From the NCBI GenBank assembly GCA_026419785.1, contig JAODTK010002932.1, positions 1-64,000 on the forward strand: 64,000 bases of DNA. The letters are read 5' to 3'. Every line of letters starts with the position of its first letter. The stretch's first letter is position 1. Positions 37,055-49,203 of the stretch are shown piece by piece. The position numbers and the translations under genes are program-made. Origin of the DNA: Sclerodactyla briareus. Lineage: Eukaryota > Echinodermata > Holothuroidea > Dendrochirotida > Sclerodactylidae. Under the pieces are notes generated by a model. The model was not told the origin of the DNA and searched no databases. It saw only the letters and a program-made list of their open reading frames with translations.

Positions 37055-37765
37055 AGCTGCGGGTAAGCAGCTCTGAAAGTCCTATGTATTCCTCCGATCG
37101 TTCGTTCGTCCGTTAGTGCGTTCACTTTTTACGTTCTGTTGTCACGTTCGTTCGTAACTTCTGACCCGTACATGCGATCAGGTTGAAACTTGGAGGGTGG
37201 ATGGAGCATGCCAATGGCTAGGCTGGAAGTTTACACTTCTGTTTGCCCATAGTGTGATGAATTGATATTTAAATCCAATTAATTAACCCAATAAGTCTTC
37301 ATTCGTTACTTCTGAACGGTACATGCAATCAGGTTGAAACTTGGTGGGTCGGGATGAAGCATGGCACTAGATAGGCTGAGTTACTCCTCGAGCTGTAATG
37401 GAAGATCTGTCATCGCCTTCTCATTATGTAGTGTTGGCCTAGACGTCCTTGTGGATCCAAGTGTGTTTTCCACTGTTCACTGCTACAGGCCTAGGAGTTG
37501 TGCTGGGTACACATAAACTTTTGTTGGGGATATAGCTAATATACAGGCCTAGGAATTATTCAGTTGGGGTACTTGTGCTGGGCACTGATAGCAAATATTA
37601 GGCTAATGTGGTATGTGGTAGACATGTTCCAAGCCATTCAAGGTTAAGACAGATGTCAGTAAAGGTCAATTAAATGTGAACAAACAATAAATGTGGATTG
37701 GTGAAGAACATGCAATGTATTCGTCAAGGAATTTTGCCGTCCACAGGTCTATCAAGACGTTGCGA
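37055..37765 (+). repeat. Interspersed repeat family R700, copy 2
   Basis: It matches 14470-15150 block by block in the same orientation, from agctgcgggtaagcagctct to attttgccgtccacag. Here the aacttctga-ccgtacatgcgatcaggttgaaacttgg block is duplicated internally (near 37155 and 37310). Confidence 0.75.
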
Positions 37766-37769
37766 ATTG

Positions 37770-39380
37770 CGGCTTGTTATCATTGGACTACCCACTGCAC
37801 GCGTTCTCTGATCATCCTGCGAAAAGTTGCTGAAAGTTCCAAAAGTTTATCTTAAGTCTGCCGGAGAGTGTTCTTTTAGATTCACAGCTCCGGTGGTATG
37901 GAATTCGCTTCCGAAGTATGCCTACATTTATGATATTCCTGCAATAAATTAATTTAGAATCGAGTCGGAGACATCTCTCGATTTATAGCCGCCATTCGTC
38001 TCTGTCCTTTTCTTGTGTGCTCTAAGTTTTCGCTTTACAAGCACCATCTATTATCATCGCGAGTCAACATGGAAAATATATAAATCATCTGCAAATAGTT
38101 TGCAGAGATAGAGACAAGTTCCATAGCGACGAAATATCATCCATGCAAATAAATCGGAACGAACACAGCTGAGTAGGCAAAATTATCGTGTATACGGATG
38201 CGGCGAAAATTCCGCCCATGGCAAATTGATTCTTTTGGAATTTTCTTACTAATTAGAGGCATTTTAACCTCCCCATATCCCATCCATGAATTGCTGTAGA
38301 CACTTATAGGCTAGCCCTTCTACATTATCGACCGTTTAGTTCCATCCAAAATAATGAACTCTCGGCCGTTTTTCTTTCCTTCCTGGGGGGACAATAGTAA
38401 GTTTATGCAATTAGTAAACGACGACAGTAAGACGATATTAACCAGCAAAAAAATATAAAAATCAAAGAGACTAGTGAAACACAGTAAAAATACAATTAAA
38501 AACAGCTTAAAATCAGTAGGTCCGACTTTCAATACTCGACTCGGCTAAGATCAGGTGTTCAGATGTCCACTGGCAAGTTATTCCACACTTCTGGAGCTGC
38601 AGAACTGAAGCACCTGTCTTCCCTACGTGCCCATTGAGGCCCGGGCGGCCCGGGCCCCCCCCCCAATTTTTTTTTTTTGTCATAGGTGTTTTAAAATTTG
38701 TCATAATTGAAAATAAAAAAAAGGTAATCTCGAAATCGAAAAGTAGGCTATATAGACAATTGTTCTTTCTCATCGTGCGATGCCCCCCCCCCCCCACACA
38801 CCTCAAATAAACATATATCGAGATAAGTAATATAATGTCATTGCCTTCGAATATGTCGGCCCTAAGCTCGGGCTTGATATTTGATACCAAATATACATAG
38901 CATCACCAAGTAACGAACCTGAGGTCATTGCAGCTCAAGACTTCTACCGGCCGAGAAATGCGAGCTAATGCCTAAAAAATTGCGTAAATTTACAAGCTGA
39001 TATTGTCAGTGTTTTTGTTCCATTCATGGAAATATGATCAAACACATAGAAACAGCCTCTCGCGAGGTTCCCAAATGGCGGCCCGCCAGATTGTGCAATC
39101 GAGCACACCATTAATACCAAGTTAGGAAAAATATGTAGGCTTTTTCAGACAAGAAAAGCTAGGAATTACGAACGTTCATAAACGCTGGGAAATGTCGATT
39201 CATGTATTAAAATGTCAGTATCAATAGACAAAAATTTTTCAGACAAATAATAGTGTGACCAATATATATTTCCCGAGCTAGGAATATTTTGTTGTTTGAA
39301 TGGATATTAATGCTCATCGAGAAGTAACATTTGCGACACAAATCCCATTTTGACAATTTTGTGCTTCGCTGCTTGACAAA
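37770..39380. other. No recognised feature
   Basis: AT-rich DNA with C runs at 38656 and 38785 and no accepted exon. The 125-codon minus-strand ORF at 38513-38890 spans those runs and has no recognisable domain. Confidence 0.4.
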
Positions 39381-40300
39381 CTTGACAAATCATGGTACCA
39401 CTTGCCACTTCCCTTAATTCCAGCAAAATCGCATGAACTGCTAAAGTGATATTCTTTTTAATGAGTGAAGTTTTATTTTAATTCATTAATATGAAAAAAA
39501 TCGTCTGGCCCGCAACATTCGGGTCAAAAACCTCAATGGAAAATTTGGAGATCGCACGGCTGAGGTGAAATTCATCGTTCATTTGTGAAGTTCATTTATT
39601 TTTATTTTTCAGATAAAATGGCTATCTGGCACTCACATTTGGCATCTGTAAATACCTTAATGAATTTGCTACGCTGCGCGGAAACCAATCATGGCGTCGC
39701 AGTTATAGGCCAAATTCGCATGAACATAGAAAGATAGATAGGCTAAGGTGAAATTCATTCTAATTTTAAAGGTACTTTTAATTTATTTATTGAGAATGGC
39801 CATCTGGAAATCACCAATTGGCATTTAATAATGATAATTTTTAAAAATCGCTACGCTGCGCGGCAACCAATGGTGCCGCTTTGCTTGGCCTTGAAATCGC
39901 AAGAACATAGCATGGATAAGGTGAAATTCATACTAATGCTTTCAAGTCATATTGAATTAGTGCATGAAAATAGCAATCTGGCATTTGAGAAGACCTCATT
40001 TCGAAACAATCGGTGCCGTTTCAATTATTTGAAGCTGCTTGAACATACGGTGGCTAAGATGAAAGATTTGCGAAGTTTATTTCAAGTACTACATGAAAAA
40101 TTGTCATCTGGGGTTCACCGTCTATCTGAGAAGACCATAGTTTGAAGTTTTCGCGAGCTTCACGGCAACCAATGGTGCCGATCTGCCTTTCATAGGATAT
40201 AATGTCCCAACATACTGTTGGCAAAAGTTCATTTTAATCATTTTGAATGAAAAATGTCCAATTTTGTATAAAGCGAATGGAGCTGCAGATCCAATGTTCT
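39380..40300 (+). repeat. Degenerate tandem array of ~145-180 bp units
   Basis: Repeated marks are gctacgctgcgcgg-aaccaat (39669 and 39850), cgaaacaatcggtgccg (about 40005), cacggcaaccaatggtgccg (about 40160), together with aaggtgaaattcat and atctggca phrases between them. At least four to five units are present. The array ends about 260 bp before the Harbinger-like element. Confidence 0.65.
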
Positions 40301-40564
40301 TTACATGCTTTTTTAGTCCAAGTTACTGTCAACAGTAACACCTAGACTCTTTGCTTTAAATTGCAATGTCAACTGAAATGTCCTCATTCCGATTTCGGGA
40401 ATGCAGGACATTTGGAGAATTAGGACGAAAAATGGACGGCTTCTGTTGGCAGTCGTTGAACATAAGTTCATTTATATACTCCACGATTTGATGTCGCGTA
40501 TGTAAGATTCTTGGCGTGATTAGAATTGCTCTCGATCCGTAGGACTCAAAGTGAGGGTAAGTAA

Positions 40565-43500
40565 AGAGCTGTTCATACTTGTGCCATACGATACCATACG
40601 AATACGATTCGATACGATAAATTATCGGATGGAGTGTTCACAACGTGTGAGAAAAACGTCGTTACGATATTTTACGGTGTGTCGGCGCTCGACATAATGG
40701 CGAAGTGGTTGGAGTTGAGTGGAAAAACTAAGTTTTCCTTTTTTGACATCTCGAGCAGTGGAATAGCTTGGTTATCGGATGATGTTTTGGAATATCAAGA
40801 ATTGCAATTCCAAAGCAATTGGAAGCCTTTGCCTTCTTTCAGGACTTGTGGGGTGCGTCAGAAAGGGTTTATTTCGCCATTTTGAAGGAATCAACACACT
40901 TACAACTATTTTTTTTTCCCGAATCGTGGAGCATTGTGTTGCCCTCCTATGAGCTGCTAATATTTCAACAGAGCATGAAATGCAGCTTAGGGCACCCAAT
41001 TCAACCCAGAGAGGCGGTCGGTAGGCCTACTTTCCACTACTGAGTATGGAACACCAACCTGATACCATACATGAATTTTCCAACGATCCAATTTGCCAAA
41101 ATCATGCCTGTGAAAAGTTATGTATGGCTATAATGCTCCACCTACCTGCCAACGCTACTACTATATCCTAACGGACCTACAAGCCATTCTTGTTTGGGCG
41201 TTGGCTCGATATAATTTACCTCAAGACATAATAGCCAGGTACCCACTAGTTTCCCGGGTTGCACCATTCCGTCTTCACTCTAGAGCTCATTTGTCTTCCT
41301 CTCATTATCTGGTGGAGGCCAAAGCACCACGCCCCCATATACTGTCACCGTGAACTATATTCGTATACTGAGAACGGTATTTCGAATTCAGCTTTAATCT
41401 TGGTTTTGTATGCGGTTGCAAGCGTTATATGTATACAAAGTATGACCGAGCGGTCTATCAGCAGTCTAGTCGTGCCTTCCCTCATACATCACCACCCGAT
41501 ACATCCGCTAAACCCCTATTTAATCGTCAAAACCCACTTAGCATGCCAGATGTCCCCCAATAACAATCTTGGCGTTCTATACTCTTCGATCAGTTGCGCA
41601 ATTCTTATCACTTCCTTGCGTAATTTATCGCATCCGATAATCAGCTTATAAAAGTGCAAGTCTTCTAACGACCCTGAAACTGCCTGGGGACACTATATTC
41701 ACTGGTAATCCGATCATCATGCTTCATTCTGTGAAAGTAGACTAAAGGTAAGCAACAATGCGTTTAATTGCTGACGTTCCTTTCTACTATAGGACCGAGG
41801 ACAGATGTTAACAGGTTGCCCAGATAGCGGATATTGTGCTGACTGGATAACTTAATACCGGGCATAGAGAAATAAAGACTAATAACGTGATTAACAAGCC
41901 AAATGGACATACTACATTAATGTCATGGCGCAAAACAAAGGCATTAGCAAGGAAAGTGGAAGGTTTTGGTAGCTCTGCTTCCGAACAACGGGCAACGATG
42001 TTGGCAATCGAGTATTGATGCTGACATCGCTGTTTGAAACTCCACGGAGGACTAAACATTCAATGTGTCTTTACTTAGCATTGGTGAGAGGGAGAAATTG
42101 GCATCTAATATGTTGGTGATGGAGGCAAGAAGACCTGTGAGGATTGCACAGGGATGACGAGTTCTACATTTTGGGATAATCAGTGAGGAGTCTGTAAGGA
42201 AAGATATCAGTAGCTTCAGGATGGGGAAGCTATTGGCATTGACGGGATTAGTGCTAGACTCCTTAAAGCAGGAATGAGCATCAGCCTTAACTTTGTATAT
42301 AATCGGGACTCTGCGTACGCATCTATTCCTAGCAACTGAAAAAGGGCAAATGGCCTCCTGCTTTTAAGGATGATCTTAAGGGCAAACTGCAGGCTGGACA
42401 CACAAAATTGTGAGAATGGAAACTGTATCTATAGGTCCAAACCCCATGTCAATACAGATGATTCCTATGTGGAGTATTGGCCTTCAAGTTGGCATAAGCA
42501 GAAAGTGGGGAGAATTCCAATGCCCCGCAATAACGTATGATGTCACACATAGACAAACACAAGACATTATGTTATGTTGATTGTTTCATTTGTTGAATAA
42601 GTCAACAGTTTAAAGGCGTCTGTTGTCTTGCTCTCACCAAAGTAACCATCACACCTACCACCACTACAGCAATCTTCTCCCATGAATTAATTGCTTTTAG
42701 AAGTGATTACTGTTTGAATTCAATAGAAAAGTGCAACGAATGTTGCAGAGTTGTGCAAGATATGACCTCACTTATTATTGACAGGGATGCATTTCGATCT
42801 TGCGCAATACACATGTTCACAAACAAAACAAAACTTCAAAGCTATAATACCGTAACGGAAAGTCCTATGAACTTATGGTTGGATGCGCATTCAGTTTTTA
42901 TCCAGCTATTATAATTAGCATGTTGAAGAGGCGTTGTCGTTGTTCTTAATTGCCCAAAATCAACAGAGATGTCTGATGAAACCCCGACAAAAAACTGTCT
43001 CTAGGGAATAGTTGAACTATACTTTTTTAGATCGTTAATAACAATATGCGGCTCACTATCGGATTACACTGGGAACAATTCCTGACGTATGCAAACGTCG
43101 CCGTCGCTTTTAGCCAGTTGCCTACCAGACGAAAACGCCTCTTTAAGTACCACTTGTCTGGCTAAGACAACATACTCTACTGTTACCGCTGTTACTGGCG
43201 TTGCTGACTATATTCTTGGTATAGGAGGAGGCAAACACGGGGCTGTGTTCTAGACTGGTAAAGGATTCGACAACGTTAGTAATGGAATTCTGATTAGCAA
43301 ATTGTCCGTTATGCATAAATAACATCGAGCTGGATTGGTTCAGCTAATTATCTTTCGAGGCAGAGAGCAAACTACGATCATTCATGGTGTGAAATCAGAT
43401 TTCAATTCGGTCACTGGTCGGGGTACCCCAGTGATCCATACTGGGACCCGAATCACTATATTTATAATGACCACCAAATGTTGTTGTCAGACTGAAAGGT

Positions 43501-44573
43501 TTTCCTTATGGCTGATGACACTGCCATCAGGTACAGCGGAGATAGTGAAACTGAAATTGAGAGAGTCATTAACACAGATTTGAAGGCTATTCGCCAAATG
43601 GATGTAACAAACAACATGTTGCTGTAAAGGTACCCAAAAGTAAGGTCATTGCTGTTTGGCTCTTCTCGGGCGGGTGGTGGCGGGGACTTGATTAAAATTA
43701 GATTGGCGACAATATTCTCGCTAATGTACCAGTTAATGTACCTGGAAATGTGGTTTGACCCATATATTAAATGGGATGAACACATAAACAAAATCACTTC
43801 AAAACGTCAAAAAACCTTGACATCATCGACAGACTTAGTGTCTTGACCGTCACACACGCAAGAGTTGTATAATACAAATTCTACCCCAGATTACTATTGT
43901 TCCCCAGTGTGGCATGGTCAACAGAAATCCAACAAATAATCATCGTGTTCAGATTCTGCCCAAACCAGGGAGGCTAGGGTAGTCGGTTGTGGGGTCGGGG
44001 ATATGCAAATATCAGTTGCTATATTTAAAAGAATACATTGGCAACTGTCCGTCGCGGCTAACGATAGTGATTCAGAAATTACTTTGTATAACTGCGTCCA
44101 AGGTCTGGTTCCAGATACTTGAACTAACACGAAACTCAGAGACGAGAAGGGCTATATAATCGTACGAGGTCGGAGTTGCTCCAAACAATATCACACTGGA
44201 CCTCCTCAGACTGACCGGGAAAAAGATAATTGGAATTTCTCTGGAGCGAGATCGTGGAACAGTTGCCATCACATCTTAACTTCTTGCCAAATTGCAATTC
44301 ATTTGAACGCAAATTGAAACAGTATATATTTGTAGGAGACCACTAAGGGGTCGCCGCGCCATGCTATTTTTGTGTATTTTCTAGTTCTGTCGTTTTTGTC
44401 AGTGGTGGTATAAATTTTGTTTTTTTGTTGAATGTTGAGGCCCCTATGAAAAGTATTAGTGCTTCCGCCACTGATAGGCTACCCTCGTAAAAGATGGACA
44501 ATAAAAAAACTCAACTTAACGTCCCGATAAATTTATCGTATCGTATTAGTTTCGCCACAGTGGGAACAGCCCT
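40565..44573. mobile_element. Harbinger-like DNA transposon with TIRs and TAA target duplication
   Basis: The left end AGAGCTGTTCATACTTGTG and the right end, read in reverse complement, AGGGCTGTTCCCACTGTGG form terminal inverted repeats. Homology continues inward to cgatacgataaattatcgg (left) and cgatacgataaatttatcgg (right). TAA flanks both ends (40562-40564 and 44574-44576), matching the 3 bp TWA target duplications of the PIF/Harbinger superfamily. About 4.0 kb lies between the ends. No intact transposase was found; minus-strand segments near 40780-41040 are only vaguely reminiscent of a Harbinger N-terminal region. A LINE fragment is nested close to the right end. It is likely a non-autonomous or decayed copy. 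Confidence 0.75.
43140..44518 (+). mobile_element. 5'-truncated CR1/L2-type LINE, reverse transcriptase fragment
   Basis: Frameshifted reverse transcriptase can be read in order: HSTVTAVTGVADYILG (near 43175), a D-x-K-F-D-like segment, GVKSDFNSVT (43386), a GVPQ-like stretch out of frame, the catalytic ADD motif followed by TAIRYSGDSETEIERVI (43511-43570), then LFGSSR, then MWFDPYIKWDEHINKI (43748), SPVWHG (about 43905) and GARSWNS (about 44243). The 3' tail has gaggcccctatgaaaa and ends in aataaaaaaactcaactt. The order and motifs fit the Jockey/CR1/L2 group of non-LTR retrotransposons. Many stops and frameshifts make it inactive. Confidence 0.8.
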
Positions 44574-44579
44574 TAAAGA

Positions 44580-46115
44580 TGGGTATCGCCAGCGTATGAC
44601 TGCACTCACAGCATGAGATGAGACGATTGGTTCTCCCAGTGGAGCTACGTGCATTGCGAAGATGGATGGTCCAGTTGCAGAGTCTAGCTGTACAATCTTC
44701 ATCCAGGTACGTGCAGGGGCGACAGGGTCCCTTTATCAGGGCGCAGCGAAAGGGTTGATAATTGGGGGGTAGAGTGATTATGTTTGCGATGGATCTGGCA
44801 ATGACGACTGATATGGGGGAGTGGTCTAAGGGGAGGGGTGTGCCCCCTCCCATATTGAAACGTGCTCAGATGCAACCTGGTGCATATTTTCAGTGAAATT
44901 GGCGTTCAGTAATTGCTCACCCCGCTACACGTAACGCGAACCCTTTCGCCGAAAAAAATTTGCCAAATCCTGAACTATGCCCGATTTTTACTGCAGCAGT
45001 GATGAGTATGAAGAGACCTCAATACATACTGCAGCGAGCGCGCCAAAAATTGACACTTCAATGGGAAATTGATCACTTTTCGCCATGTAGTACAAATTCA
45101 GACAATCTTCCACTTTTGCATCAATATCTTAACCAGATTTAACTTATTCTGTGCCAAGTTTGGTAGTTGCCTGCCCGAATCTTCGATCTAAAAAATGGGG
45201 GGGGGTTGCCCTCTATCTCCGCCTTGTACTCGGGCTATGCGCTCGCCTAGAAACCGACTGTTTCGTTGTTTAAGTTATGGGAAATTCTTTTTCAGGGTTC
45301 CAGCCAAATGGCTTGAAAAAATGATATGTATTTTCCAATCAAACCAACGGCGACGGGCGGTCACATTATCTAATTTTTGCTGATGTGCCAAGGGTGGCGC
45401 CAGGGGAGGGGCAGGGGGGCCATGCCCCCTGTCGGGAAAGCCTGCCCCCCCCCCCCTCCCCCCGTCGGGGAATTTTTCCCATTTAGTTCGTCGGAGCCGC
45501 CTGATGGGTGTACGCAAAAAAAAAACGCTAAAAACACCCCGACGAGGGCCTATGCCCCGACAGTACAAATTTTCCCAACCTTCTTTATAACAAGAAATCC
45601 TACATTAGCTTTGCGAGGCATATATGTGTTCTTATCGCAGTGTTCTCGCTTAAGTTGAAAGATCAGCGTATCCATATTCCTACAGACTATGCAATCGTGG
45701 CATAGGCAGCACAATCGTATGAATATAGTCAATGATGTCACTGGCAGGAGCAAAATGTTACATTCTGTTGGGGAGGATGGCCGTCCTGCTGTCTATACTG
45801 TTTTTGCCTTGTGTTAATTGGTGTGCTCACACGACGCAAATAATTACAGTTATCAGGCATTGTCTATCGGTTATTTTACTGAGGTGCCTGAATGAGTGGA
45901 ATGCCACTGAGGACTGAGTAAACAATGCCTTCCACAATGTGTGTTTTATTTATTCATTTTTTCTCTGATAAAAAAGTTCAAAAATTGGAATCATAAAAAA
46001 TGCAGGTCGGACCTGGGGGTAGGGTGAGGCTCTTCGGGGAATGGAGCCCGTCGAGTAAAACTCGAACCCCCCGTCGGGGAAATCTTCCTAGTCCACTTCC
46101 ATTCCCTGTCTTCCC
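44580..46115. other. Unrecognised DNA with C/G-rich repeat patches
   Basis: No exon recognised. GC-rich patches rich in gtcggggaa and ccccct (45395-45480, 46060-46090) look like pieces of an interspersed family: ggtggcgcc-aggggaggggc at 45394 resembles a transposon end, but no partner end was found. Confidence 0.35.
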
Positions 46116-46117
46116 CC

Positions 46118-46232
46118 TCACTCCTTACTTCACCTTTTCCTTTCCCTTCCCCTCTTTCTTCCTCTCCTCCTCTCCTCTTCTCCTCATCCGCTCCTCTTTT
46201 CCTCCTCTGTTCCTTCCCTCTTCCCTTTTTTG
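46118..46232 (+). repeat. Polypyrimidine tract
   Basis: About 115 bp almost purely of C and T, with repeated cctctcctc and ttcct units. It could form triplex (H-DNA) structure. It lies about 1.0 kb upstream of the REPS-like start codon. Confidence 0.75.
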
Positions 46233-46550
46233 CCGACAGACCGGAAATTTGCCGACGGCGATGAAATTATTGTGGGCCATTACTTTATGTCAAATTCTCG
46301 TGAGCATGGACCACGAAAGTGTTCTTATATGCATGTTGTAGTGCGATTTGCGACAATGGAGATGGTTTCCATTGGGGCAGAATTTATTCCAAATAGAATG
46401 GAACGAGCACGCGTAAATACACAGGTACGAATTATCAATGCGGCGTTGATACCGCATCACTGCTATGGATTCGAATATCGGCAATATCTTCCTCAGAAAG
46501 TCAATAAAGTCGTAGAGATAAAGCTGCTGCATGGTTTTCGGCATTATCAG

Positions 46551-46819
46551 CAGGGGCGTAAATATGGGGTGGGGTGGGGGGGGGGGTGTTATAACCCCTG
46601 AGATACTCGGAAAAGGCGGTCCCGTAGCGAAAAAAAAGTCGGTCCCTGAGCGGCCAGAGTCGATTGTTAAGGAACCTTGAATAGTAATGAATACACTCCC
46701 GACGATGAATGTTCGTGAACGAAAATTACAAAATAGTCAATAAAAAGTTGGTCTCAGACAGAACATCTTGTCGGTCCCAAAATTTCACCCCCCCTTGAAA
46801 TTGTGTATGTACGCCCCTG
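46551..46819. mobile_element. hAT-type MITE with perfect 8 bp target duplication
   Basis: The terminal inverted repeats are CAGGGGCGTA (46551-46560) and TACGCCCCTG (46810-46819). They are flanked on both sides by the identical 8 bp ATTATCAG (46543-46550 and 46820-46827). An 8 bp duplication with CAGGGGCGTA-type ends is typical of hAT elements. The 269 bp interior has G-run and C-run subterminal patches and no coding capacity, so it is non-autonomous. The exact duplication suggests a fairly recent insertion. Confidence 0.9.
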
Positions 46820-46827
46820 ATTATCAG

Positions 46828-47246
46828 TTAATCACGCAGTTTATTTTGGCGGAATTCGCTCCTTCAACAAGAGTAATAATTCGATTTTTTTTTTACATTT
46901 ATGCCGCACATCGCATCCGCACCTATGGAATCCTACTCACGTGGGCGGTTAGCAGACCTGTCTGGTATGGCCAGCCGCATGGAACGGCCAGCCACGAACA
47001 GTATAAACCAATGTTCATTGACCCTCGCAGTGGGCGAATGGGATTCCTCAGAGTTGCCTTCACCCTCTACATGCTTTTGCATACGGGCGTTTCCAACGTC
47101 ATTTGTCGAAAATGGCCGCTTTGTAGTGAAAATATTGTCCAGTTTGCTGTCATGTTTCCCAATTTTGTTTGCTGATTTTAAGTTGTTCAATCAGCCTGAC
47201 AATTAATATTTTGAGGGGAACGGTTGTGTGGGGGGGACATACCAGG
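46828..47246 (+). promoter_or_regulatory. Probable promoter / 5' leader of the REPS-like gene
   Basis: This stretch lies directly upstream of the REPS-like start codon and is more GC-balanced than its surroundings. It contains an E-box CACGTG (46938-46943) and a YY1-like GAAAATGGCCGC (near 47109), a class of motif often found just downstream of transcription starts. The transcription start cannot be placed from sequence alone. Confidence 0.35.
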
Positions 47247-47396
47247 ATGGAGGTTCTATCATTCAGCCCGCAAGAACAGGAGTACTATTCAGAACTTTTT
47301 ACGAGGTACGATGTTGAGAAGACAGGGAAATTGACTACCGACCAGGCTATGGTGCTGTTTTTGTCATCTCATGTACCAACCAACACACTTATGACG
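47247..47396 (+). CDS. REPS1: REPS1/2-like gene, coding exon 1 (first half of EH domain 1)
   Basis: The exon encodes 50 residues starting MEVLSFSPQEQEYYSELF, aligned with the vertebrate REPS1 start (acidic Met-Glu start, YYSELF helix). REPS proteins bind RalBP1 and act in clathrin-linked endocytosis and Ral/EGF-receptor signalling through EH domains. The first helix of EH1 and its EF-hand-like loop (YDVEKTGKLT, residues 21-30) are visible, followed by AMVLFLSSHVPTNTLMT. The start was chosen because upstream in-frame codons from 47169 have no resemblance to the family. The exon ends at a strong donor, ACG|GTGAGT, in phase 0. The 1.6 kb intron to exon 2 holds no other recognised gene. Whether it is REPS1 or REPS2 cannot be decided; invertebrates usually have a single gene. 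Confidence 0.88.
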
Positions 47397-49027
47397 GTGA
47401 GTCCTCACGGGTCAGTTTGGTTGAATAATGATTAATCGGGTTGTTTTTCCCAGTTTGCTTACAATGGCACTGTTGTGAATGTGATGAAATTTGGATGTTC
47501 ATTTCGGTTTTAGGTAGTAGGCTAGGCCGTAGGCGGCCTAAGTTGACCATGACTGTTATGCTATATTTCGCCACATAAAACTTATGTCTGATTAGTGCAG
47601 TGAAAATGTACCGGAATGTATGTATACATAACTGTTTTGGCAAAATAAAAATAATTTCTGTTGAGAGTCCCCGCTCTCAATTTTGGGAGATCTCTGATGT
47701 TTTTTCTTCATCAGGCCATTAACTTTTTTTGAATCAGTTTGCTCTTGTCAAAAGAACAATTTGAAGCATGTGTTTAGCCTGAGGTTAGTAGACCCTGTAG
47801 AACCATAAAATAAAAAGGAATGAAAGAGGCCGCCTCCTCTGAGAAAGTTCAAGTGGCAAAACCCTGCTTCGACCCGCTTCTTTTCCTCTTTTAAACCTGT
47901 CTGAGTCTGGTATTTATCATGTTGCATTTTATTCAGAAATGGGCATTATGCAATTTCTGGTTATGCGAGGCTATAAGTATTAGTTTGAGCTAGGCCTAAA
48001 TGTGGACCCCATAGGGTATATAAACATCTTGATAAGCAATGGTCGGGTCGCCAAAAAAAAAGGGGGGGCTGCCTTCTCATTTTCGAAAAAGTGGGACGCT
48101 AAACATTGTTTATTTTACTTGGCCTAATCGCGAGTCAGCCACTAACTTCAGCCCATGGCCTATAATTTTGTAATGCATAAAAGGAAATGTAATTAGAATT
48201 TTACAGATGTGAGATGTTTAAATATGTGGCCTACAATAGTCATAGTCATTGAACGAGTTCTGTCTTGTGAAAATACCCCGCAGGCCGCAACCATGGGTGG
48301 AAAAATTGGGAATTTGGGAAGCTCCTTCCAGGAAATCTTGACCATCTGGAGGAATCTTGCAATATGGAGGATATTTTCAATTTTGTGGGTATATCGTTGT
48401 CATATTACTTGGAAATACATTCTCCTTCCCGGGAAATTCAATTTTTGGCTAGCACTGGCCGCAACCTTAGACTCAGTTCAAAATCACACACAGACGGGCA
48501 TTCAAGCATGACAGTCTATTGAGAAGATGCAGTATTGGAGATTTGCAAGGTATTCAGCAATTGATCATGAAAAGCACTAGTATGTCACAGTAGGTATTTT
48601 GTACAGGTCTTGTTCCAAAATTCAAAACCATTCAGTTCAGTCCTCACATGGAAGAGAAGTAGACATTTGAAAAATTGTAAAATTTTGCAAAAAAAAAAAA
48701 TAAGCGAGTGAGGCCCACGAAACTTTGCGAGCTAGGAAGACTACAAACACAAAATAATTATTATATCTCAATCAGGGATGTCAGTCATAGACATAATAAT
48801 AACTATGGGGACGACCGGACGACATAGCTACCGTGAGTGTTTCCTCGAGGCCATTACCTTAAGGCCTTGGGGTGGTTGCCATTCACTGCTAATGTTGAAT
48901 AGTGCCACGACTAGGCATACAGTTTGAGAACATTTCCACAATAATTTCCTGAGAAATGTACCACGTGTGGAAATTTTATCCACATCAGGGCCTTGATGCC
49001 TACATCACGTACTTGACTTTCTTTCAG

Positions 49028-49157
49028 ATAGCAGATCTGTGTGGTGCTGAAAGGGTTGGCCAGTTTGGGCGGAGCCAGTTCTTTATCGCCTTGAAGCTTA
49101 TCGGCCTTGTCCAGAGTGGACAGCCTTTACCCAAGACATTAGATAGTATCGGTTCAG
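49028..49157 (+). CDS. REPS1: REPS1/2-like gene, coding exon 2 (second half of EH domain 1)
   Basis: After a polypyrimidine acceptor (ttgactttctttcag) the exon reads [18 protein letters not shown], then [17 protein letters not shown] and a short linker. The FGRSQF-IALKL core is the hallmark of the second EF-hand half of REPS EH1. It joins exon 1 in frame to give ...LMT-IADLCGA, matching the vertebrate junction without gap. The exon ends at TCAG|GTAAGA after 130 bp, so the next exon must begin with two bases of a split codon. The position holding Trp in NPF-binding EH domains (IWxL) is Ala here and is also not Trp in vertebrate REPS1 EH1, so this domain may bind differently. The next exon was not identified with confidence. 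Confidence 0.9.
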
Positions 49158-49203
49158 GTAAGAATCCACAGCCGGCAGAGGCCCATTGTAGAAATTAGTC
49201 CCA

